From Mycobacterium sp. (GTDB lineage Bacteria; Actinomycetota; Actinomycetes; Mycobacteriales; Mycobacteriaceae), in contig JACPVR010000011.1 of assembly GCA_016197405.1 (NCBI GenBank), positions 1 to 64,000 of the forward strand: 64,000 nt of DNA. Direction: 5' to 3'. A program made the translations under genes and the position numbers. A model generated the notes under the pieces. That model was given only the letters and a program-made list of their open reading frames with translations, was not told the origin of the DNA and ran no database searches. Shown here one piece after another: positions 37,162 to 47,924 of this stretch; positions within the stretch are counted from its first letter, which is position 1, and each line of letters opens with the position of its first letter.

Positions 37162-37560
37162 ATGACAATGACGGATCCGATCGCGGACTTCTTGACGCGT
37201 CTGCGCAACGCCAACTCGGCGTACCACGACGAGGTGACTCTGCCGCACTCGAAGATCAAGGCGAACATCGCCGAGATCCTCAAGGAGCAGGGTTACATCA
37301 GCGACTACCGCACCGAAGATGCCCGCGTGGGCAAGGCGCTGGTGGTTCAGCTCAAATACGGTCCGAGCCGCGAGCGCAGCATCGCCGGCCTCCGCCGAGT
37401 GTCCAAGCCAGGCCTGCGGGTCTACGCGAAATCCACCAGTCTGCCGCGCGTTCTCGGCGGCCTGGGCGTGGCGATCATCTCCACGTCCTCGGGCCTGCTC
37501 ACCGATCGCCAGGCAGCCAGGCAGGGCGTGGGCGGCGAAGTCCTCGCGTACGTCTGGTAG
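37162..37560 (+). CDS. rpsH: 30S ribosomal protein S8
   Basis: A 132-residue S8 ([16 protein letters not shown] start; [22 protein letters not shown] end). It binds 16S helix 21 and in E. coli represses the spc operon by binding the L5 message. The 90-base spacer before it is the longest within this operon. Confidence 0.98.
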   Translation: MTMTDPIADFLTRLRNANSAYHDEVTLPHSKIKANIAEILKEQGYISDYRTEDARVGKALVVQLKYGPSRERSIAGLRRVSKPGLRVYAKSTSLPRVLGGLGVAIISTSSGLLTDRQAARQGVGGEVLAYVW

Positions 37561-37580
37561 CGGGACAGGAGAGTAGAGAT

Positions 37581-38120
37581 ATGTCGCGTATTGGAAAGCA
37601 GCCGGTTCCGGTTCCCGCCGGAGTCGATGTAACGATCGACGGACAGAACGTGTCCGTCAAGGGTCCCAAGGGCACACTGTCGCTCGCGGTGGCCGAGCCC
37701 ATCGTCGTCGCACGTGACGACGACGGCGCCATCGTGGTGACCCGGCCCGACGACGAGCGGCGCAACCGTTCGTTGCACGGCCTGTCCCGGACGTTGGTGG
37801 CCAACCTGGTCACCGGTGTCACCGAGGGCTACACCACCAAGATGGAGATCTTCGGTGTCGGTTACCGCGTGGTGGCCAAGGGCAGCGACCTCGAGTTCGC
37901 CCTGGGCTACAGCCACCCGGTCCTGATCACCGCCCCGGAGGGCGTCACCTTCGCGGTGGAGACCCCGACCAAGTTCTCGATCACCGGAATCGACAAGCAG
38001 AAAGTCGGCCAGATCGCGGCGAACATCCGCCGCCTTCGGAAGAGCGATCCCTATAAGGGCAAGGGCATCCGCTACCAGGGTGAGCAGATCCGCCGCAAGG
38101 TCGGAAAGACAGGTAAGTGA
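37581..38120 (+). CDS. rplF: 50S ribosomal protein L6
   Basis: A 179-residue L6: two homologous domains, ending in the GTPase-centre motif [20 protein letters not shown]. It lies 20 bases after rpsH. Confidence 0.98.
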   Translation: MSRIGKQPVPVPAGVDVTIDGQNVSVKGPKGTLSLAVAEPIVVARDDDGAIVVTRPDDERRNRSLHGLSRTLVANLVTGVTEGYTTKMEIFGVGYRVVAKGSDLEFALGYSHPVLITAPEGVTFAVETPTKFSITGIDKQKVGQIAANIRRLRKSDPYKGKGIRYQGEQIRRKVGKTGK

Positions 38121-38122
38121 CC

Positions 38123-38536
38123 ATGGCTTCCAAGACTGATGGAGCAGCGACCACCGGACACAAGCCGGTCGGTCAGAACATCTCCGCGACCCGCCGGACG
38201 GCGCGAATCCGTCGGCATGCGCGTCTGCGCAAGCGGGTCTCGGGTACCGCCGAGCGTCCGCGCCTGGTGGTCAACCGCTCATCGCGGCACATCCACGTGC
38301 AGCTGGTCAACGACCTGACTGGGACCACGCTGGCCGCGGCCTCGTCGATCGAGGCCGATGTGCGCGCCGTCGAGGGTGACAAGAAGGCCCACAGCGTGCG
38401 GGTCGGTCAGCTGATCGCCGAGCGCGCCAAGGCAGCTGGCATCGAAACCGTCGTGTTCGACCGTGGCGGAAACACCTATGGCGGTCGCATCGCGGCCCTG
38501 GCCGACGCCGCCCGCGAGAACGGACTGGTTTTCTAG
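38123..38536 (+). CDS. rplR: 50S ribosomal protein L18
   Basis: A 137-residue L18, a 5S rRNA binder, with [20 protein letters not shown] and [25 protein letters not shown]. The first 18 residues ([17 protein letters not shown]) are an added Ser/Thr/Gly-rich N-terminus compared with the shorter M. tuberculosis protein as I recall it. ATG 38123 chosen over the GTG at 38117 that overlaps the rplF stop. Confidence 0.96.
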   Translation: MASKTDGAATTGHKPVGQNISATRRTARIRRHARLRKRVSGTAERPRLVVNRSSRHIHVQLVNDLTGTTLAAASSIEADVRAVEGDKKAHSVRVGQLIAERAKAAGIETVVFDRGGNTYGGRIAALADAARENGLVF

Positions 38537-38567
38537 TGACTGAGTACAACAGCGGAAGGACCGCGTA

Positions 38568-39281
38568 ATGGCGGAGCAGAATTCGGGAACCGAGGCCCCG
38601 GTGGTCTCGAATACTGGCGCCCCCAGCGCAGGCACCCGCACCGACGAGCAGCGCGGTAACGATCGCGGCGGCCGTGGTCGTCGTGACGACCGCGGTGACC
38701 GTGGTGGGCGTGGTGGCCGCGACGGCGGCGACAAGAGCAATTACCTGGAGCGGGTCGTCACCATCAACCGCGTCTCCAAGGTGGTCAAGGGTGGTCGGCG
38801 CTTCAGCTTCACCGCGCTGGTCATCGTGGGCGACGGCAAGGGCATGGTCGGTGTCGGCTACGGCAAGGCCAAGGAAGTTCCGGCCGCGATCGCCAAGGGT
38901 GTCGAGGAAGCTCGCAAGAACTTCTTCCGCGTCCCGCTGATCGGTGCCACCATCGTGCACCCGGTGCAGGGTGAGGCCGCCGCCGGCGTCGTCATGCTGC
39001 GCCCGGCCAGCCCCGGTACCGGTGTCATCGCCGGCGGTGCTGTCCGTGCCGTGCTGGAGTGCGCCGGTGTGCACGACGTGCTGGCCAAGTCGCTGGGTAG
39101 CGACAACGCCATCAACGTGGTGCATGCAACCGTGGCCGCGCTGAAGATGATTCAGCGCCCCGAAGAAGTGGCGGCCCGTCGTGGCCTGTCCATCGAGGAC
39201 GTCGCGCCGGCCGGCATGCTGCGCGCACGTCGCGAGAGCGATGCGCTGGCCGCCGCGGCAGCGCGTGAAGGAAGCAGCTAG
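38568..39281 (+). CDS. rpsE: 30S ribosomal protein S5 with Arg/Gly/Asp-rich N-terminus
   Basis: A 237-residue S5. The core begins at about residue 60 ([38 protein letters not shown]). The preceding 60 residues are disordered, with repeated RGG/RGD-like units ([16 protein letters not shown]). S5 guards decoding accuracy and is the site of spectinomycin-resistance mutations in the loop near VVKGGRR. Confidence 0.97.
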   Translation: MAEQNSGTEAPVVSNTGAPSAGTRTDEQRGNDRGGRGRRDDRGDRGGRGGRDGGDKSNYLERVVTINRVSKVVKGGRRFSFTALVIVGDGKGMVGVGYGKAKEVPAAIAKGVEEARKNFFRVPLIGATIVHPVQGEAAAGVVMLRPASPGTGVIAGGAVRAVLECAGVHDVLAKSLGSDNAINVVHATVAALKMIQRPEEVAARRGLSIEDVAPAGMLRARRESDALAAAAAREGSS

Positions 39282-39283
39282 TC

Positions 39284-39469
39284 ATGTCCGATCTCAAAAT
39301 CACCCAGGTGCGTGGCACCGTCGGCACCCGCTGGAACCAGCGGCAGAGCCTGCGGACCCTCGGCCTGCACAAGATCCGCCAGTCGGTGGTCCGTGAAGAT
39401 GACGCGGTGACCCGCGGTCTCATCAAAGCGGTGCACCACCTCGTAGAGGTGGAGGAAGTCTCCAAATGA
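39284..39469 (+). CDS. rpmD: 50S ribosomal protein L30
   Basis: A 61-residue L30 ([25 protein letters not shown]). Two bases after rpsE; its stop overlaps the rplO ATG. Confidence 0.97.
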   Translation: MSDLKITQVRGTVGTRWNQRQSLRTLGLHKIRQSVVREDDAVTRGLIKAVHHLVEVEEVSK

Positions 39470-39912
39470 GCGATGTGATCAAGCTTCACGATCTCAAGCC
39501 GGCCGCCGGCTCGAAGACCAAGAAGACCCGTGTCGGTCGTGGCGAAGGCTCCAAGGGTAAGACCGCGGGCCGCGGCACCAAGGGCACCAAGGCCCGCAAG
39601 AACGTGCCGGTGACCTTCGAGGGTGGGCAGATGCCCATCCACATGCGGTTGCCCAAGCTCAAGGGTTTCCGTAACCGGTTCCGCACCGAGTACGCCGTGG
39701 TCAACGTCGGCGAGCTCGCCAAGGCGTTCCCGGAAGGTGGCACCGTCGGTGTCGACGACCTGGTCGCCAAGGGCCTGGTTCGCAAGAACGTCCTGGTGAA
39801 GGTGCTCGGCGACGGCAAGCTGTCGGCCAAGGTCGATGTCACCGCGCACAAGTTCAGCGGTAGTGCCCGCGAGGCCATCACCGCCGCCGGAGGCAGCGCC
39901 ACCGAGCTGTGA
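39466..39912 (+). CDS. rplO: 50S ribosomal protein L15
   Basis: A 148-residue L15, a late-assembly protein, with the basic Gly-rich [21 protein letters not shown] segment and [18 protein letters not shown]. Last gene of the spc operon. secY, which follows rplO in many bacteria, is displaced by 6.7 kb here. Confidence 0.98.
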   Translation: MSDVIKLHDLKPAAGSKTKKTRVGRGEGSKGKTAGRGTKGTKARKNVPVTFEGGQMPIHMRLPKLKGFRNRFRTEYAVVNVGELAKAFPEGGTVGVDDLVAKGLVRKNVLVKVLGDGKLSAKVDVTAHKFSGSAREAITAAGGSATEL

Positions 39913-39923
39913 CGAACAACCGC

Positions 39924-39949
39924 AAAACCCCCGCCGCGGCGGGGGTTTT
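39924..39949 (+). terminator. Intrinsic terminator of the spc operon
   Basis: AAAACCCCCGCC (39924-39935) and GGCGGGGGTTTT (39938-39949) form a perfect 12-bp stem ending in T4, 11 bases after the rplO stop. The A and T tracts make it potentially bidirectional. Confidence 0.92.
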
Positions 39950-40026
39950 CGCGTATCCGGGCCCGGTTCCACACAGCGCACGGCACAGCTTGCGTCGCTA
40001 CAATTCTGGCGACACCGAGGAGTTTG

Positions 40027-40392
40027 ATGATTCGCATGCGTCACCGTCGTGCCGTCTCCGGGATCCTGTTGGGAACCTGCCTGGCCCTGGGGGCCGGGCT
40101 GGGCGCCGCACCGGCCGGGGCCACCACCGACGAAGATCAGCGGTTCACCCAGATCGCGACCGAACTGGGTGTGCCGTCCGGGCCCGGTGTCGACCTGCCC
40201 GCCGTCGGACACGGCATCTGCAACATGCTGACGACGGGTCTGCAGGCCAATGCCGTCAACCCCGTTCCGGTGGTGCGCGGGGTGGTCAGTCAGCTGCAGG
40301 CCGGCGGGCTGAGCCGCGCGCAGTCGGCGAGCCTGATGCGGGCCGCCGCGGGTATCTACTGCCCCGAGTACGCGGCCCTGCTCGGGCGCTAG
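40027..40392 (+). CDS. DUF732 family small secreted protein
   Basis: A 121-residue protein with a signal peptide cleaved near PAGATTDED and a helical mature domain of the mycobacterial DUF732 type. DUF732 traits are DQRFTQIATELGV at the start, a first Cys in GHGICNML and a second in AAGIYCPEYAALL, which probably form a disulfide. Many paralogues exist in mycobacteria; none has a firm function. ATG 40027 follows GAGGAG closely; ATG 40036 is a possible alternative. Confidence 0.85.
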   Translation: MIRMRHRRAVSGILLGTCLALGAGLGAAPAGATTDEDQRFTQIATELGVPSGPGVDLPAVGHGICNMLTTGLQANAVNPVPVVRGVVSQLQAGGLSRAQSASLMRAAAGIYCPEYAALLGR

Positions 40393-40620
40393 TGGGCGAT
40401 ACGGCGGATTTGCCGTTACACCTTCGACCATTGAGTATCGCGGCCGCCGGAACGCGGACTGGCTTGCCTGACGGCGCGGTTTCGACGATCCGACGAACCT
40501 GTGGATGATTTGCCGTGTTGAAGTTCTGCCGACTGGCGGCGCTGATATAACTATCGAATACGGGCTGTTTAACAACAGTGAAACTCGGGGTGGGTGCCGT
40601 AGCCGACGGGGGAGAGCGCA
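40393..40620. promoter_or_regulatory. Intergenic region upstream of the small membrane gene
   Basis: About 230 bases with no recognised gene and a locally AT-richer stretch. TTGAAG (40518-40523) and TATAAC (40546-40551) could form a weakly spaced promoter for the 54-codon gene at 40621. No terminator or strong repeat is visible. Confidence 0.35.
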
Positions 40621-40785
40621 ATGCGTACAGCAGGGGAGGTGTCCCCAGCCGGGGAGTCGGGGTGCACCGGTGGCAGCCACCCATTCGACAGCGCGTTGCG
40701 CGGTGGGTTCTACGCCGTGCTGTTCTCGATGCCGGCGTGGGGCGCCGTGTGCCTCACCGTCATGAACTACACCCTGCTGGCCTGA
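40621..40785 (+). CDS. 54-residue single-helix membrane protein, hypothetical
   Basis: A short gene with a strong site (GGGGGAGA, spaced 5-6 bases) before ATG 40621 and a TGA at 40783. The first half is hydrophilic (MRTAGEVSPAGESGCTGGSH). The second half is one hydrophobic helix (GGFYAVLFSMPAWGAVCLTV) followed by MNYTLLA. Two cysteines, one in each half. It starts 44 bases upstream of sppA and could be co-transcribed with it. No family recognised. Confidence 0.6.
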   Translation: MRTAGEVSPAGESGCTGGSHPFDSALRGGFYAVLFSMPAWGAVCLTVMNYTLLA

Positions 40786-40829
40786 GCGCAGCCGGGGGCC
40801 GCGGGTGTCCCGTCGGTACGCTCGATGAC

Positions 40830-42632
40830 ATGCTTTCCTTACTGTCCGGCATCCCCGGGGTCGACGACGTCCGCGCACTTGCCCGGCGGGTCGACACCGC
40901 CCGGCACAACGGCGTGCCCGACGGCTGCATCCTCGAACTCGACCTGCAGACCGCACCACCGGAGGCCGCCGGCTTCGATCCGCTGGCCTTCATCAACGGC
41001 AACGGTCGCCCGCTGGTTCTGGCCGAGGCCGTCTCGGCGATCCACCGTGCCGCCGAGGACCCGAGGGTGGCCGGCCTGATCGCCCGGGTGCAACTGCCCG
41101 CCGCGGCCGCCGGACCCGTCCAGGAGCTGCGCGAGGCGATCGCGGCGTTCACCGCGGTCAAGCCGTCGCTGGCCTGGGCGGAGACCTATCCCGGCACCAT
41201 GTCGTACTACCTGGCGTCGGCATTCGGCGAGGTGTGGATGCAGCCCTCGGGAACCGTCGGACTGGTGGGCTTTGCCACCAACGCGATGTTCCTGCGGGAC
41301 GCACTGGAGAAGCTCGGTGTCGAGGCGCAGTTCGTGGCGCGCGGCGAATACAAATCGGCGGCGAACCTGTTCACCCAGGACTCCTACACCGATGCCCACC
41401 GCGAGGCCGACAGCCGGCTGCTGGCCAGTCTGCACGCCCAGGTCTTCAGCGATATCGCGCAGTCGCGTGCGGTGACCGTCGCCGAGTTGGACGCGCTGGC
41501 CGACCGTGCCCCGCTGCTGCGCGACGACGCGGTCGGCGGTCGCCTGGTCGACCGCATCGGCTTCCGCGACGAGGCCTACCGGCGGATCGCCGAACTCGGT
41601 GGCGCCGAGGACATCTCCGCCGACTCCGGTGACGCCGACGCCGAATCGGCGCCGGCCCGGCTGTACCTGCAGCGCTATGCCAAGGCCACCGCGCCGGGCC
41701 GCCGGCCCGGACCGCCGAATGTCGCACTGCCGGGCCGATCGCGCCCGACCGTCGCCGTGGTGACACTGGCCGGTCCGATCGTCAGCGGCCGAGGCGGCCC
41801 GCAGGTGCTGCCCTTCGGGGGGAACTCCAGCGCCGGCGGCGACACCATCGCGGCCGCGCTGCGCGAGGCGGCCGCCGATGACGACGTCGTCGCGATAGTG
41901 CTGCGCGTCGACAGTCCCGGCGGCTCGGTGACCGGTTCGGAGACCATCTGGCGCGAGGTGCAGCGGGCCCGCGACGGGGGTGTCCCGGTCGTCGCGTCGA
42001 TGGGTGCGGTGGCCGCCTCGGGCGGCTATTACGTGTCGATGGGCGCCGACGCGATCGTCGCCAACCCGGGCACCATCACCGGTTCGATCGGTGTCGTCAC
42101 GGGCAAGCTGGTGGCCCGCGATCTCAAGGACCGCCTCGGTGTCGGCACCGACAGTGTGCGCACCAACGCCAACGCCGACGCCTGGTCGGTGAACGCACCG
42201 TTCACCGCCGAGCAGCACGCGCACGTCGAAGCCGAGGCCGACCTGTTCTACACCGACTTCGTCGCGCGCGTCGCCGAGGGCCGCAATCTGAGTGTGCAGG
42301 CCGTCGACGAGATCGCGCGCGGCCGGGTGTGGACCGGGGCCGACGCGCTGGAACGCGGCCTCGTCGACGAGCTCGGTGGGTTGCGCACCGCGATCCGGCG
42401 GGCCAAGGTACTGGCCGGCCTGGACGCCGACGACAAGGTCAAACTGGCCGGGTATCCGGGATCGGGTCTGATGGACCTGCTGCGGCCCCGGCCCTCCTCG
42501 CAGCCCGCCGCGGCGTCGCTGCCCGATCTTGCCGGTGTGCTGCTCGGGCGTTCGCTCATCGGTGTCGCCGACGGTGTGCAGCGCTCGCTGACCGGTGCGC
42601 AGGCGCTGTGGTTAGGCGACTGGCGCCTCTAG
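40830..42632 (+). CDS. sppA: Signal peptide peptidase SppA, 67 kDa type
   Basis: A 600-residue protease IV with tandem S49 domains. The general-base Lys is in [12 protein letters not shown] (N-terminal half), and the nucleophile Ser in [17 protein letters not shown] (C-terminal half), as in the double-domain E. coli enzyme. [12 protein letters not shown] is another family mark. No clear N-terminal membrane anchor is seen, unlike E. coli SppA. It degrades cleaved signal peptides. Its 3' end overlaps the convergent methyltransferase gene by 21 bases. Confidence 0.93.
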   Translation: MLSLLSGIPGVDDVRALARRVDTARHNGVPDGCILELDLQTAPPEAAGFDPLAFINGNGRPLVLAEAVSAIHRAAEDPRVAGLIARVQLPAAAAGPVQELREAIAAFTAVKPSLAWAETYPGTMSYYLASAFGEVWMQPSGTVGLVGFATNAMFLRDALEKLGVEAQFVARGEYKSAANLFTQDSYTDAHREADSRLLASLHAQVFSDIAQSRAVTVAELDALADRAPLLRDDAVGGRLVDRIGFRDEAYRRIAELGGAEDISADSGDADAESAPARLYLQRYAKATAPGRRPGPPNVALPGRSRPTVAVVTLAGPIVSGRGGPQVLPFGGNSSAGGDTIAAALREAAADDDVVAIVLRVDSPGGSVTGSETIWREVQRARDGGVPVVASMGAVAASGGYYVSMGADAIVANPGTITGSIGVVTGKLVARDLKDRLGVGTDSVRTNANADAWSVNAPFTAEQHAHVEAEADLFYTDFVARVAEGRNLSVQAVDEIARGRVWTGADALERGLVDELGGLRTAIRRAKVLAGLDADDKVKLAGYPGSGLMDLLRPRPSSQPAAASLPDLAGVLLGRSLIGVADGVQRSLTGAQALWLGDWRL

Positions 42633-43538
42633 AACCGCGCTGACGTACACGATTTCGCCGAGCGCGTCGCCGTCCTCGCGCGGCGGCGGCGCGTCGAGGC
42701 CGAACCGAGCGAACAGTTCGGTGCGCGATGCCGTGTCCACCCGCCAGCCCAGTGCGCTCAGATAGTCCATGGCCTTGTTGCGCGGCCCGGCGTACACCAG
42801 GTCGGTCATATCGATGTCGAGGCCCTGCGCCCGCAGGGTCGCCGACATGTCCCGCGCCTTGTCGGCATCGAAATCGATGATGCCGGGCGCGAATTCGGTC
42901 GCGACGGTGCTACCCGGCGCCGACAGCGCGGTGATCTGGTCGAACAACCGGTCTTGCGCTTCCCCGGGCAGGTAGATCAGCAGGCCCTCGGCCAGCCAGG
43001 CCGTCGGGGCGCTCGGGTCGAAGCCCGCCGCCGCCAGTGCCGCCGGCCAGTCGTCGCGCAGGTCGATGGCGACCGGGTGGCGCGTCGCGGTGGGCCGGGC
43101 ACCGATACCGGCCAGGGTCCGGCTCTTGAATTCGATGACCTGTGGTTGGTCGATCTCGTAGACCACGGTGCCCGCCGGCCACGGCAACCGGTAGGCGCGC
43201 GCATCCAGGCCCGCGGCCAGGATCACCGCCTGGCGCACCCCGCCCGCCGTGGCAGCGGTGAAGTAGTCGTCGAAGAACTTGGTGCGCACCGCCATTCCGT
43301 CGATCATCGCCTGGGCCCGTTCGGGTGAGCTGTCACCGAACTGCGACAGGTCGAGCTCACCGTCGAGCATCTTGGTGAAGAAATCGATACCCACCGCGCG
43401 CACCAGCGGGTCGGCGTACGGGTCGTCGATCAGCTTGCGCGGGTCGGCGCTGGCCAGCGCGCGTCCGGCCGCCACCATGGTGGCGGTGGCCCCGACGCTG
43501 GAGGCCAGATCCCAGGAATCGTCGTCGGTTCGGCTCAT
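42612..43538 (-). CDS. SAM-dependent methyltransferase, TIGR00027 family (copy 1)
   Basis: A 308-residue mycobacterial-type O-methyltransferase (leucine carboxyl methyltransferase superfamily). It carries the family N-terminus [24 protein letters not shown], the SAM-binding [19 protein letters not shown] with acidic [13 protein letters not shown], and [12 protein letters not shown]. Last of four tandem paralogues spaced by 7-9 bases, read as one operon from near secY. Substrates unknown for the whole family. Confidence 0.9.
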   Translation of the reverse strand: MSRTDDDSWDLASSVGATATMVAAGRALASADPRKLIDDPYADPLVRAVGIDFFTKMLDGELDLSQFGDSSPERAQAMIDGMAVRTKFFDDYFTAATAGGVRQAVILAAGLDARAYRLPWPAGTVVYEIDQPQVIEFKSRTLAGIGARPTATRHPVAIDLRDDWPAALAAAGFDPSAPTAWLAEGLLIYLPGEAQDRLFDQITALSAPGSTVATEFAPGIIDFDADKARDMSATLRAQGLDIDMTDLVYAGPRNKAMDYLSALGWRVDTASRTELFARFGLDAPPPREDGDALGEIVYVSAVLEAPVA

Positions 43539-43546
43539 GGTCGCGG

Positions 43547-44455
43547 CTATCCCAGCGTGGCGAACAGGTATCCGGAATCGCCGGAGAACGTGGCGAGCTC
43601 GTCGTCCGGTGGCTCGAAACCGTTGACGGCGTAGGCGTCGAACGTCCGCAACACCGAGGTTCGCCAACCGTGTGCCTTCAGATAGGCGGCCGCCGAGGTC
43701 CGTTCGCCCATATAGAACAGTTCGGCGAGGTTGATATCGGCGCCGATGCGCTTGGACCGCTCGTCGAGCTTGGCTGCCCAGTCCTCGGGCAGCGAGCTCA
43801 TGTCCATGTGTTCGGTCGCCAGCCGGCTGCCCGCGGCCGACAACGCGGTGATGTTGTCGAACAACCGGTCCTGGGCCTCCGGCGGCAGGTAGACCAGTAA
43901 CCCCTCGGCGATCCACGCGGTGGGGGCACCGGGGTCGAAACCGCTGTCCTGGAGCGCCTTCGGCCAGTCCTCGCGCAGGTCCACGCTCACGGTCCGGCGA
44001 TCGGCCGTCGTCGTCGCACCCAGTTCGGCCAGCGTGTTGGTCTTGAAGGAGATCACCTCGGGCTGGTCCACCTCGAAGACGACCATGCCCGCCGGCCAGG
44101 TCAGGCGGTAGGCACGGGTGTCCAAGCCGGCCGCCAGGATGACGGCCTGGCGGATACCGGAGGTGGCCGCACTGCTGAAGAAATCGTCGAAGAAGCGGGT
44201 CCGGACCGCGATCTGCTCGCACATGCTCTGCCGGTTGAGCATCGGATCGTCCTCGATCGCGACGTCCCCGTCGATCAGTCTGATGAAGGCGTCGAGTCCG
44301 ACGGCTCGGACCAGCGGATCGGCGAACCGGTCATCGAGCAGGGCGTCCGGGCCCTGCGATGCCAGCGCGCGCGATGCCGCGACCGCCGTCGCGGTGGCGC
44401 CGACGCTGGACGCCAGGTCCCAGGAGTCGCCTTCGGAGCGTTGTGAGGTGGTCAT
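43547..44455 (-). CDS. SAM-dependent methyltransferase, TIGR00027 family (copy 2)
   Basis: A 302-residue paralogue with the same blocks: [63 protein letters not shown] and [20 protein letters not shown]. It diverges from copy 1 in the region after residue 210, where the substrate pocket is expected. GTG/ATG choice: ATG at 44453-44455. Confidence 0.9.
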   Translation of the reverse strand: MTTSQRSEGDSWDLASSVGATATAVAASRALASQGPDALLDDRFADPLVRAVGLDAFIRLIDGDVAIEDDPMLNRQSMCEQIAVRTRFFDDFFSSAATSGIRQAVILAAGLDTRAYRLTWPAGMVVFEVDQPEVISFKTNTLAELGATTTADRRTVSVDLREDWPKALQDSGFDPGAPTAWIAEGLLVYLPPEAQDRLFDNITALSAAGSRLATEHMDMSSLPEDWAAKLDERSKRIGADINLAELFYMGERTSAAAYLKAHGWRTSVLRTFDAYAVNGFEPPDDELATFSGDSGYLFATLG

Positions 44456-44463
44456 GGTGCCCT

Positions 44464-45366
44464 TCAGTCGCGGATCGCGGTAACGGAGATGGAATTCTGC
44501 AGTGGAGCTGCGGTTTCGGGGAACCGACGCCCGTAGCGGGCGAACACCTCGGGACGGCTCTGGCTGATGACCTGCCATCCGCGTTCGGCCAGGTAGTCCA
44601 CCACGTGGTGGCGTTCACCGGGATAGAACAGCTGCGAGAGATCGACGTCGAAACCGTGCTCACCCCACTGACCGACCAGGTCTTTCGCACGTTCGCCGAG
44701 GCTCTGGCCGAAATCGCCGCCGTGATACTCGGTGGCCAGCCTGCTTCCCGCCGCCGAGAGCGCGGTGACGTCGTCGAACAGCCGGTCCTGGGCTTCCGGC
44801 GGCAGGTACATCAGCAGACCCTCGGCGCTCCACGCCGAAGGCGCGGTGTCGTCGAAACCGGCGGCGCGCAGCGCTGCCGGCCAGTCTTCCCGCAGGTCGA
44901 TGCCGACCGTGCGCACCGTCGCGGTCGGTTCGGCACCGGCATCGGCGAGCGTTCGGGACTTGAACTCGATGACGGCCGGCTGGTCGATCTCGTAGACCAC
45001 GGTGCCCGCGGGCCACGGCAGCCGGTAGGCCCGGCAGTCCAGCCCGGAGGCCAGGATGACCGCCTGCCGGATCCCGGACTCGCCGGCGTCGATGAAGAAG
45101 TCGTCGAAGAACCGGGTCCGGACCGCCATCACGTCGGTGATGAGGCGAACGCCGTCACCGCCGGCATCGGCCGGGATGTCGATCTCGCCGTCGACGAGCC
45201 GGGTGAAGAAGTCCACCCCGACGGCCCGCACCAGGGTCGCGGCGTACGGGTCGTCGATGATGGCGTCAGGTTCGGTGCTGGCCAGTGCACGCGCCGCGGC
45301 GACCATGGTCGCCGTGGCTCCCACGCTGGATGCCAGATCCCAGCTGTCGCTGTCGGAACGTGCCAT
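44464..45366 (-). CDS. SAM-dependent methyltransferase, TIGR00027 family (copy 3)
   Basis: A 300-residue paralogue: [65 protein letters not shown] and [21 protein letters not shown] Cys replaces the usual Ala/Thr in GLDCRAYRL next to the SAM loop. Confidence 0.9.
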   Translation of the reverse strand: MARSDSDSWDLASSVGATATMVAAARALASTEPDAIIDDPYAATLVRAVGVDFFTRLVDGEIDIPADAGGDGVRLITDVMAVRTRFFDDFFIDAGESGIRQAVILASGLDCRAYRLPWPAGTVVYEIDQPAVIEFKSRTLADAGAEPTATVRTVGIDLREDWPAALRAAGFDDTAPSAWSAEGLLMYLPPEAQDRLFDDVTALSAAGSRLATEYHGGDFGQSLGERAKDLVGQWGEHGFDVDLSQLFYPGERHHVVDYLAERGWQVISQSRPEVFARYGRRFPETAAPLQNSISVTAIRD

Positions 45367-45373
45367 CGCCCAC

Positions 45374-46291
45374 CTATCTTGTCGCGGTGATGTAGACGAC
45401 GTCGGCGAAACCCTCGTCAGCTTGCAGCGGTTCCAGACCATACTTGGTCAACAGCTCATTCGTCGGCATGCCGGTGGCGGCCCAACCGTGTCCCTGCAGG
45501 TAGGTGGGGACGTCGGCGCGATCACCGAGGAACACCAGCTCGGAGAAATCGAGGTCGAAACCGTGCTCGCGCCAGCGGTCGGCCCCGGACTGCATCTTCT
45601 CCCTGACCTCGTCGTGATCGACGTCGTGATGCGACGGCACCCCTTCGGCAGCAACCCGGCTCCCGGGCGCGGAAAGCTCACTGACCTGGTCCAACAGCCG
45701 ATCCTGGGCTTCGGGTGGCAGGTAACCGAACAATCCTTCGGCGATCCACGCGGTCGGCTTGGTGCGGTCGAAACCGGCCGCGGCGAGCGCCGCGGGCCAG
45801 TCCTGGCGCAGGTCGATGGCCACGGTGCGCAGGTCCGCGGTGGGGGAGGCGCCCAGCCCGGCCAGCGTCTCGGATTTGAACGCCAGTACTTCGGGCTGGT
45901 CGATCTCGAAGACCACCATGTCGTCGGGCCAGGACAGCCGGTAAGCCCTGGCGTCCAGACCGGAGGCCAGGATCACCGCCTGGCGCACCCCGGCCGCGGT
46001 GGCGTCGGCGAAGAAGTCGTCGAAGAACCGGGTGCGGGCCGCCATACCGTCGGCGAACCGGCGCATCCCCACCGGGGAGTCGCCGCCGTCGAGGTCCTCG
46101 GGCTTGAGTTCCCCGGAGGCCAGCCGGGTGAAGAAGTCGACGCCGACGGCGCGAACCAGTGGTTCGGCGAACCGATCGTCGATCACCGGGTTCTCCGCGT
46201 TGGTCGCGACGGCGCGGGCCGCGGCCACCATGGTGGCAGTGGCACCGACGCTCGAGGCCAGGTCCCAGGTGTCGTCATCGGCGCGTGGCAT
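45374..46291 (-). CDS. SAM-dependent methyltransferase, TIGR00027 family (copy 4)
   Basis: A 305-residue paralogue and the first gene of the four-gene run: [64 protein letters not shown] and [20 protein letters not shown]. Promoter presumably within 46292-46400, facing away from secY. Confidence 0.9.
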   Translation of the reverse strand: MPRADDDTWDLASSVGATATMVAAARAVATNAENPVIDDRFAEPLVRAVGVDFFTRLASGELKPEDLDGGDSPVGMRRFADGMAARTRFFDDFFADATAAGVRQAVILASGLDARAYRLSWPDDMVVFEIDQPEVLAFKSETLAGLGASPTADLRTVAIDLRQDWPAALAAAGFDRTKPTAWIAEGLFGYLPPEAQDRLLDQVSELSAPGSRVAAEGVPSHHDVDHDEVREKMQSGADRWREHGFDLDFSELVFLGDRADVPTYLQGHGWAATGMPTNELLTKYGLEPLQADEGFADVVYITATR

Positions 46292-46598
46292 GTGGCTGTC
46301 TCCTCGGTAGCGGATTAGTTAGTCAGTGTAATGAACTATCTCCCGAGATTACCCGCCACATCCTGAGTGCTGCCTGTGAACGCGGCCGATGCCGCGGATA
46401 CGGAGTTGGGGTAGCCAGCTGTTAGTCTCGTAGACTGATCGGCGCGCGATATGTCGGGCCAGCCTTTGAGCACGTCGGGGCGGCTACGGCCAGGAACAAG
46501 ACCTGGATTTCGCGCTGACACCAGGACCCATCAGACGCTGGCCAGACCAGCCTCATCGGCACGTCGCGGTCGCCAAAGTCGGCCGCGCAGGAGGAAGA
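46292..46598. promoter_or_regulatory. Divergent region between methyltransferases and secY, with secY promoter
   Basis: A 307-base gap with no recognised gene. TTGGGG (46406-46411) and TAGACT (46431-46436), 19 bp apart, resemble the S10 and spc promoters and are again followed after four bases by a G run (GATC-GG). AGTCT-N3-AGACT (46424-46436) is a dyad over the -10. A small ATCTC-CC-GAGAT dyad lies at 46338-46349. The secY leader would be about 160 bases, ending with AGGAGGAAG. Confidence 0.5.
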
Positions 46599-47924
46599 GT
46601 GCTCTCGGCTTTTATTTCGTCGCTGCGGACACCCGACCTCCGGCGCAAGATCCTGTTCACCCTCGGCATAGTCATCCTCTATCGCGTCGGCGCCTCGTTG
46701 CCCTCGCCCGGGGTGAACTACCGCAACGTGCACCAGTGCATCGAGCAGGTCTCCGGTGGCGACTCCGCACAGATCTACTCCCTGATCAACCTCTTCTCCG
46801 GCGGTGCGCTGCTGCAGCTGACGGTGTTCGCGGTGGGCGTCATGCCCTACATCACCGCCAGCATCATCGTGCAGCTGCTCACCGTGGTCATCCCGCGCTT
46901 CGAACAGTTGCGTAAGGAAGGCCAGGCCGGCCAGGCCAAGATGACGCAGTACACGCGCTATCTGACGATCGCGCTGGCCATCCTGCAGGCCACCAGCATC
47001 GTGGCGCTGGCGGCCAACGGCGGCCTGCTGCAGGGCTGCACGCTCGACATCATCAACGACCAGAGCATCTTCGCCCTGGTGGTCATCGTGCTGGTGCTGA
47101 CCGCAGGCGCGACCCTGGTGATGTGGATGGGTGAGCTCGTCACCGAGCGCGGTATCGGCAACGGTATGTCGCTGATGATCTTCGCCGGTATCGCCGCCCG
47201 TATCCCCGCCGAAGGCAAGTCGATCCTGGACAGCCGTGGCGGCCTGGTGTTCACCGCGGTGTGCGTCGCCGCCCTGATCATCATCATCGGCGTGGTGTTC
47301 GTCGAGCAGGGTCAGCGCCGTATCCCGGTGCAGTACGCCAAGCGCATGGTCGGTCGCCGGATGTACGGCGGCAGCTCTACGTACCTGCCGTTGAAGGTCA
47401 ACCAGGCCGGCGTCATCCCGGTGATCTTCGCGTCCTCGCTGATCTACATCCCGCACCTGATCACCCAGCTCATCGAGAGTGGCAGCGCCAACCCCGGTAC
47501 CAGCTGGTGGTCGAAGTTCGTCAGCAACTACCTGACCAACCCGGCCGACCCGGTCTACATCGCGCTGTACTTCGGCTTGATCATCTTCTTCACCTACTTC
47601 TACGTCTCGATCACGTTCAATCCCGACGAACGTGCCGACGAGATGAAGAAGTTCGGCGGCTTCATCCCGGGCATCCGCCCCGGTAAGCCCACTGCCGACT
47701 ACCTGCGTTTCGTGCTGAACCGTATTACGCTGCCGGGATCGATCTACCTGGGCGTCATCGCCGTCCTGCCCAACCTGTTCCTGGAGATGGGTAACGGCGG
47801 AGGGGTCCAGAACCTGCCGTTCGGCGGTACCGCGGTCCTGATCATGATCGGTGTGGGTCTGGACACGGTCAAGCAGATCGAGAGCCAGCTCATGCAGCGC
47901 AACTACGAAGGGTTCCTGAAGTGA
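46599..47924 (+). CDS. secY: Sec translocon channel subunit SecY
   Basis: A 441-residue ten-helix channel of the general secretion system. Typical pieces are the cytosolic start [35 protein letters not shown], the plug-region [28 protein letters not shown], and the loop [21 protein letters not shown] that contacts the ribosome. GTG start behind GGAGGAAG. Its stop overlaps the adk start (GTGA). Confidence 0.98.
   Translation: MLSAFISSLRTPDLRRKILFTLGIVILYRVGASLPSPGVNYRNVHQCIEQVSGGDSAQIYSLINLFSGGALLQLTVFAVGVMPYITASIIVQLLTVVIPRFEQLRKEGQAGQAKMTQYTRYLTIALAILQATSIVALAANGGLLQGCTLDIINDQSIFALVVIVLVLTAGATLVMWMGELVTERGIGNGMSLMIFAGIAARIPAEGKSILDSRGGLVFTAVCVAALIIIIGVVFVEQGQRRIPVQYAKRMVGRRMYGGSSTYLPLKVNQAGVIPVIFASSLIYIPHLITQLIESGSANPGTSWWSKFVSNYLTNPADPVYIALYFGLIIFFTYFYVSITFNPDERADEMKKFGGFIPGIRPGKPTADYLRFVLNRITLPGSIYLGVIAVLPNLFLEMGNGGGVQNLPFGGTAVLIMIGVGLDTVKQIESQLMQRNYEGFLK

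Noticed and set aside
39112..40959. Long open frame on the complement strand opposite rpsE, rpmD and rplO
   Set aside because: It lies antisense to three certain ribosomal genes, has no recognisable domain and shows the biased composition of a GC-rich shadow frame.
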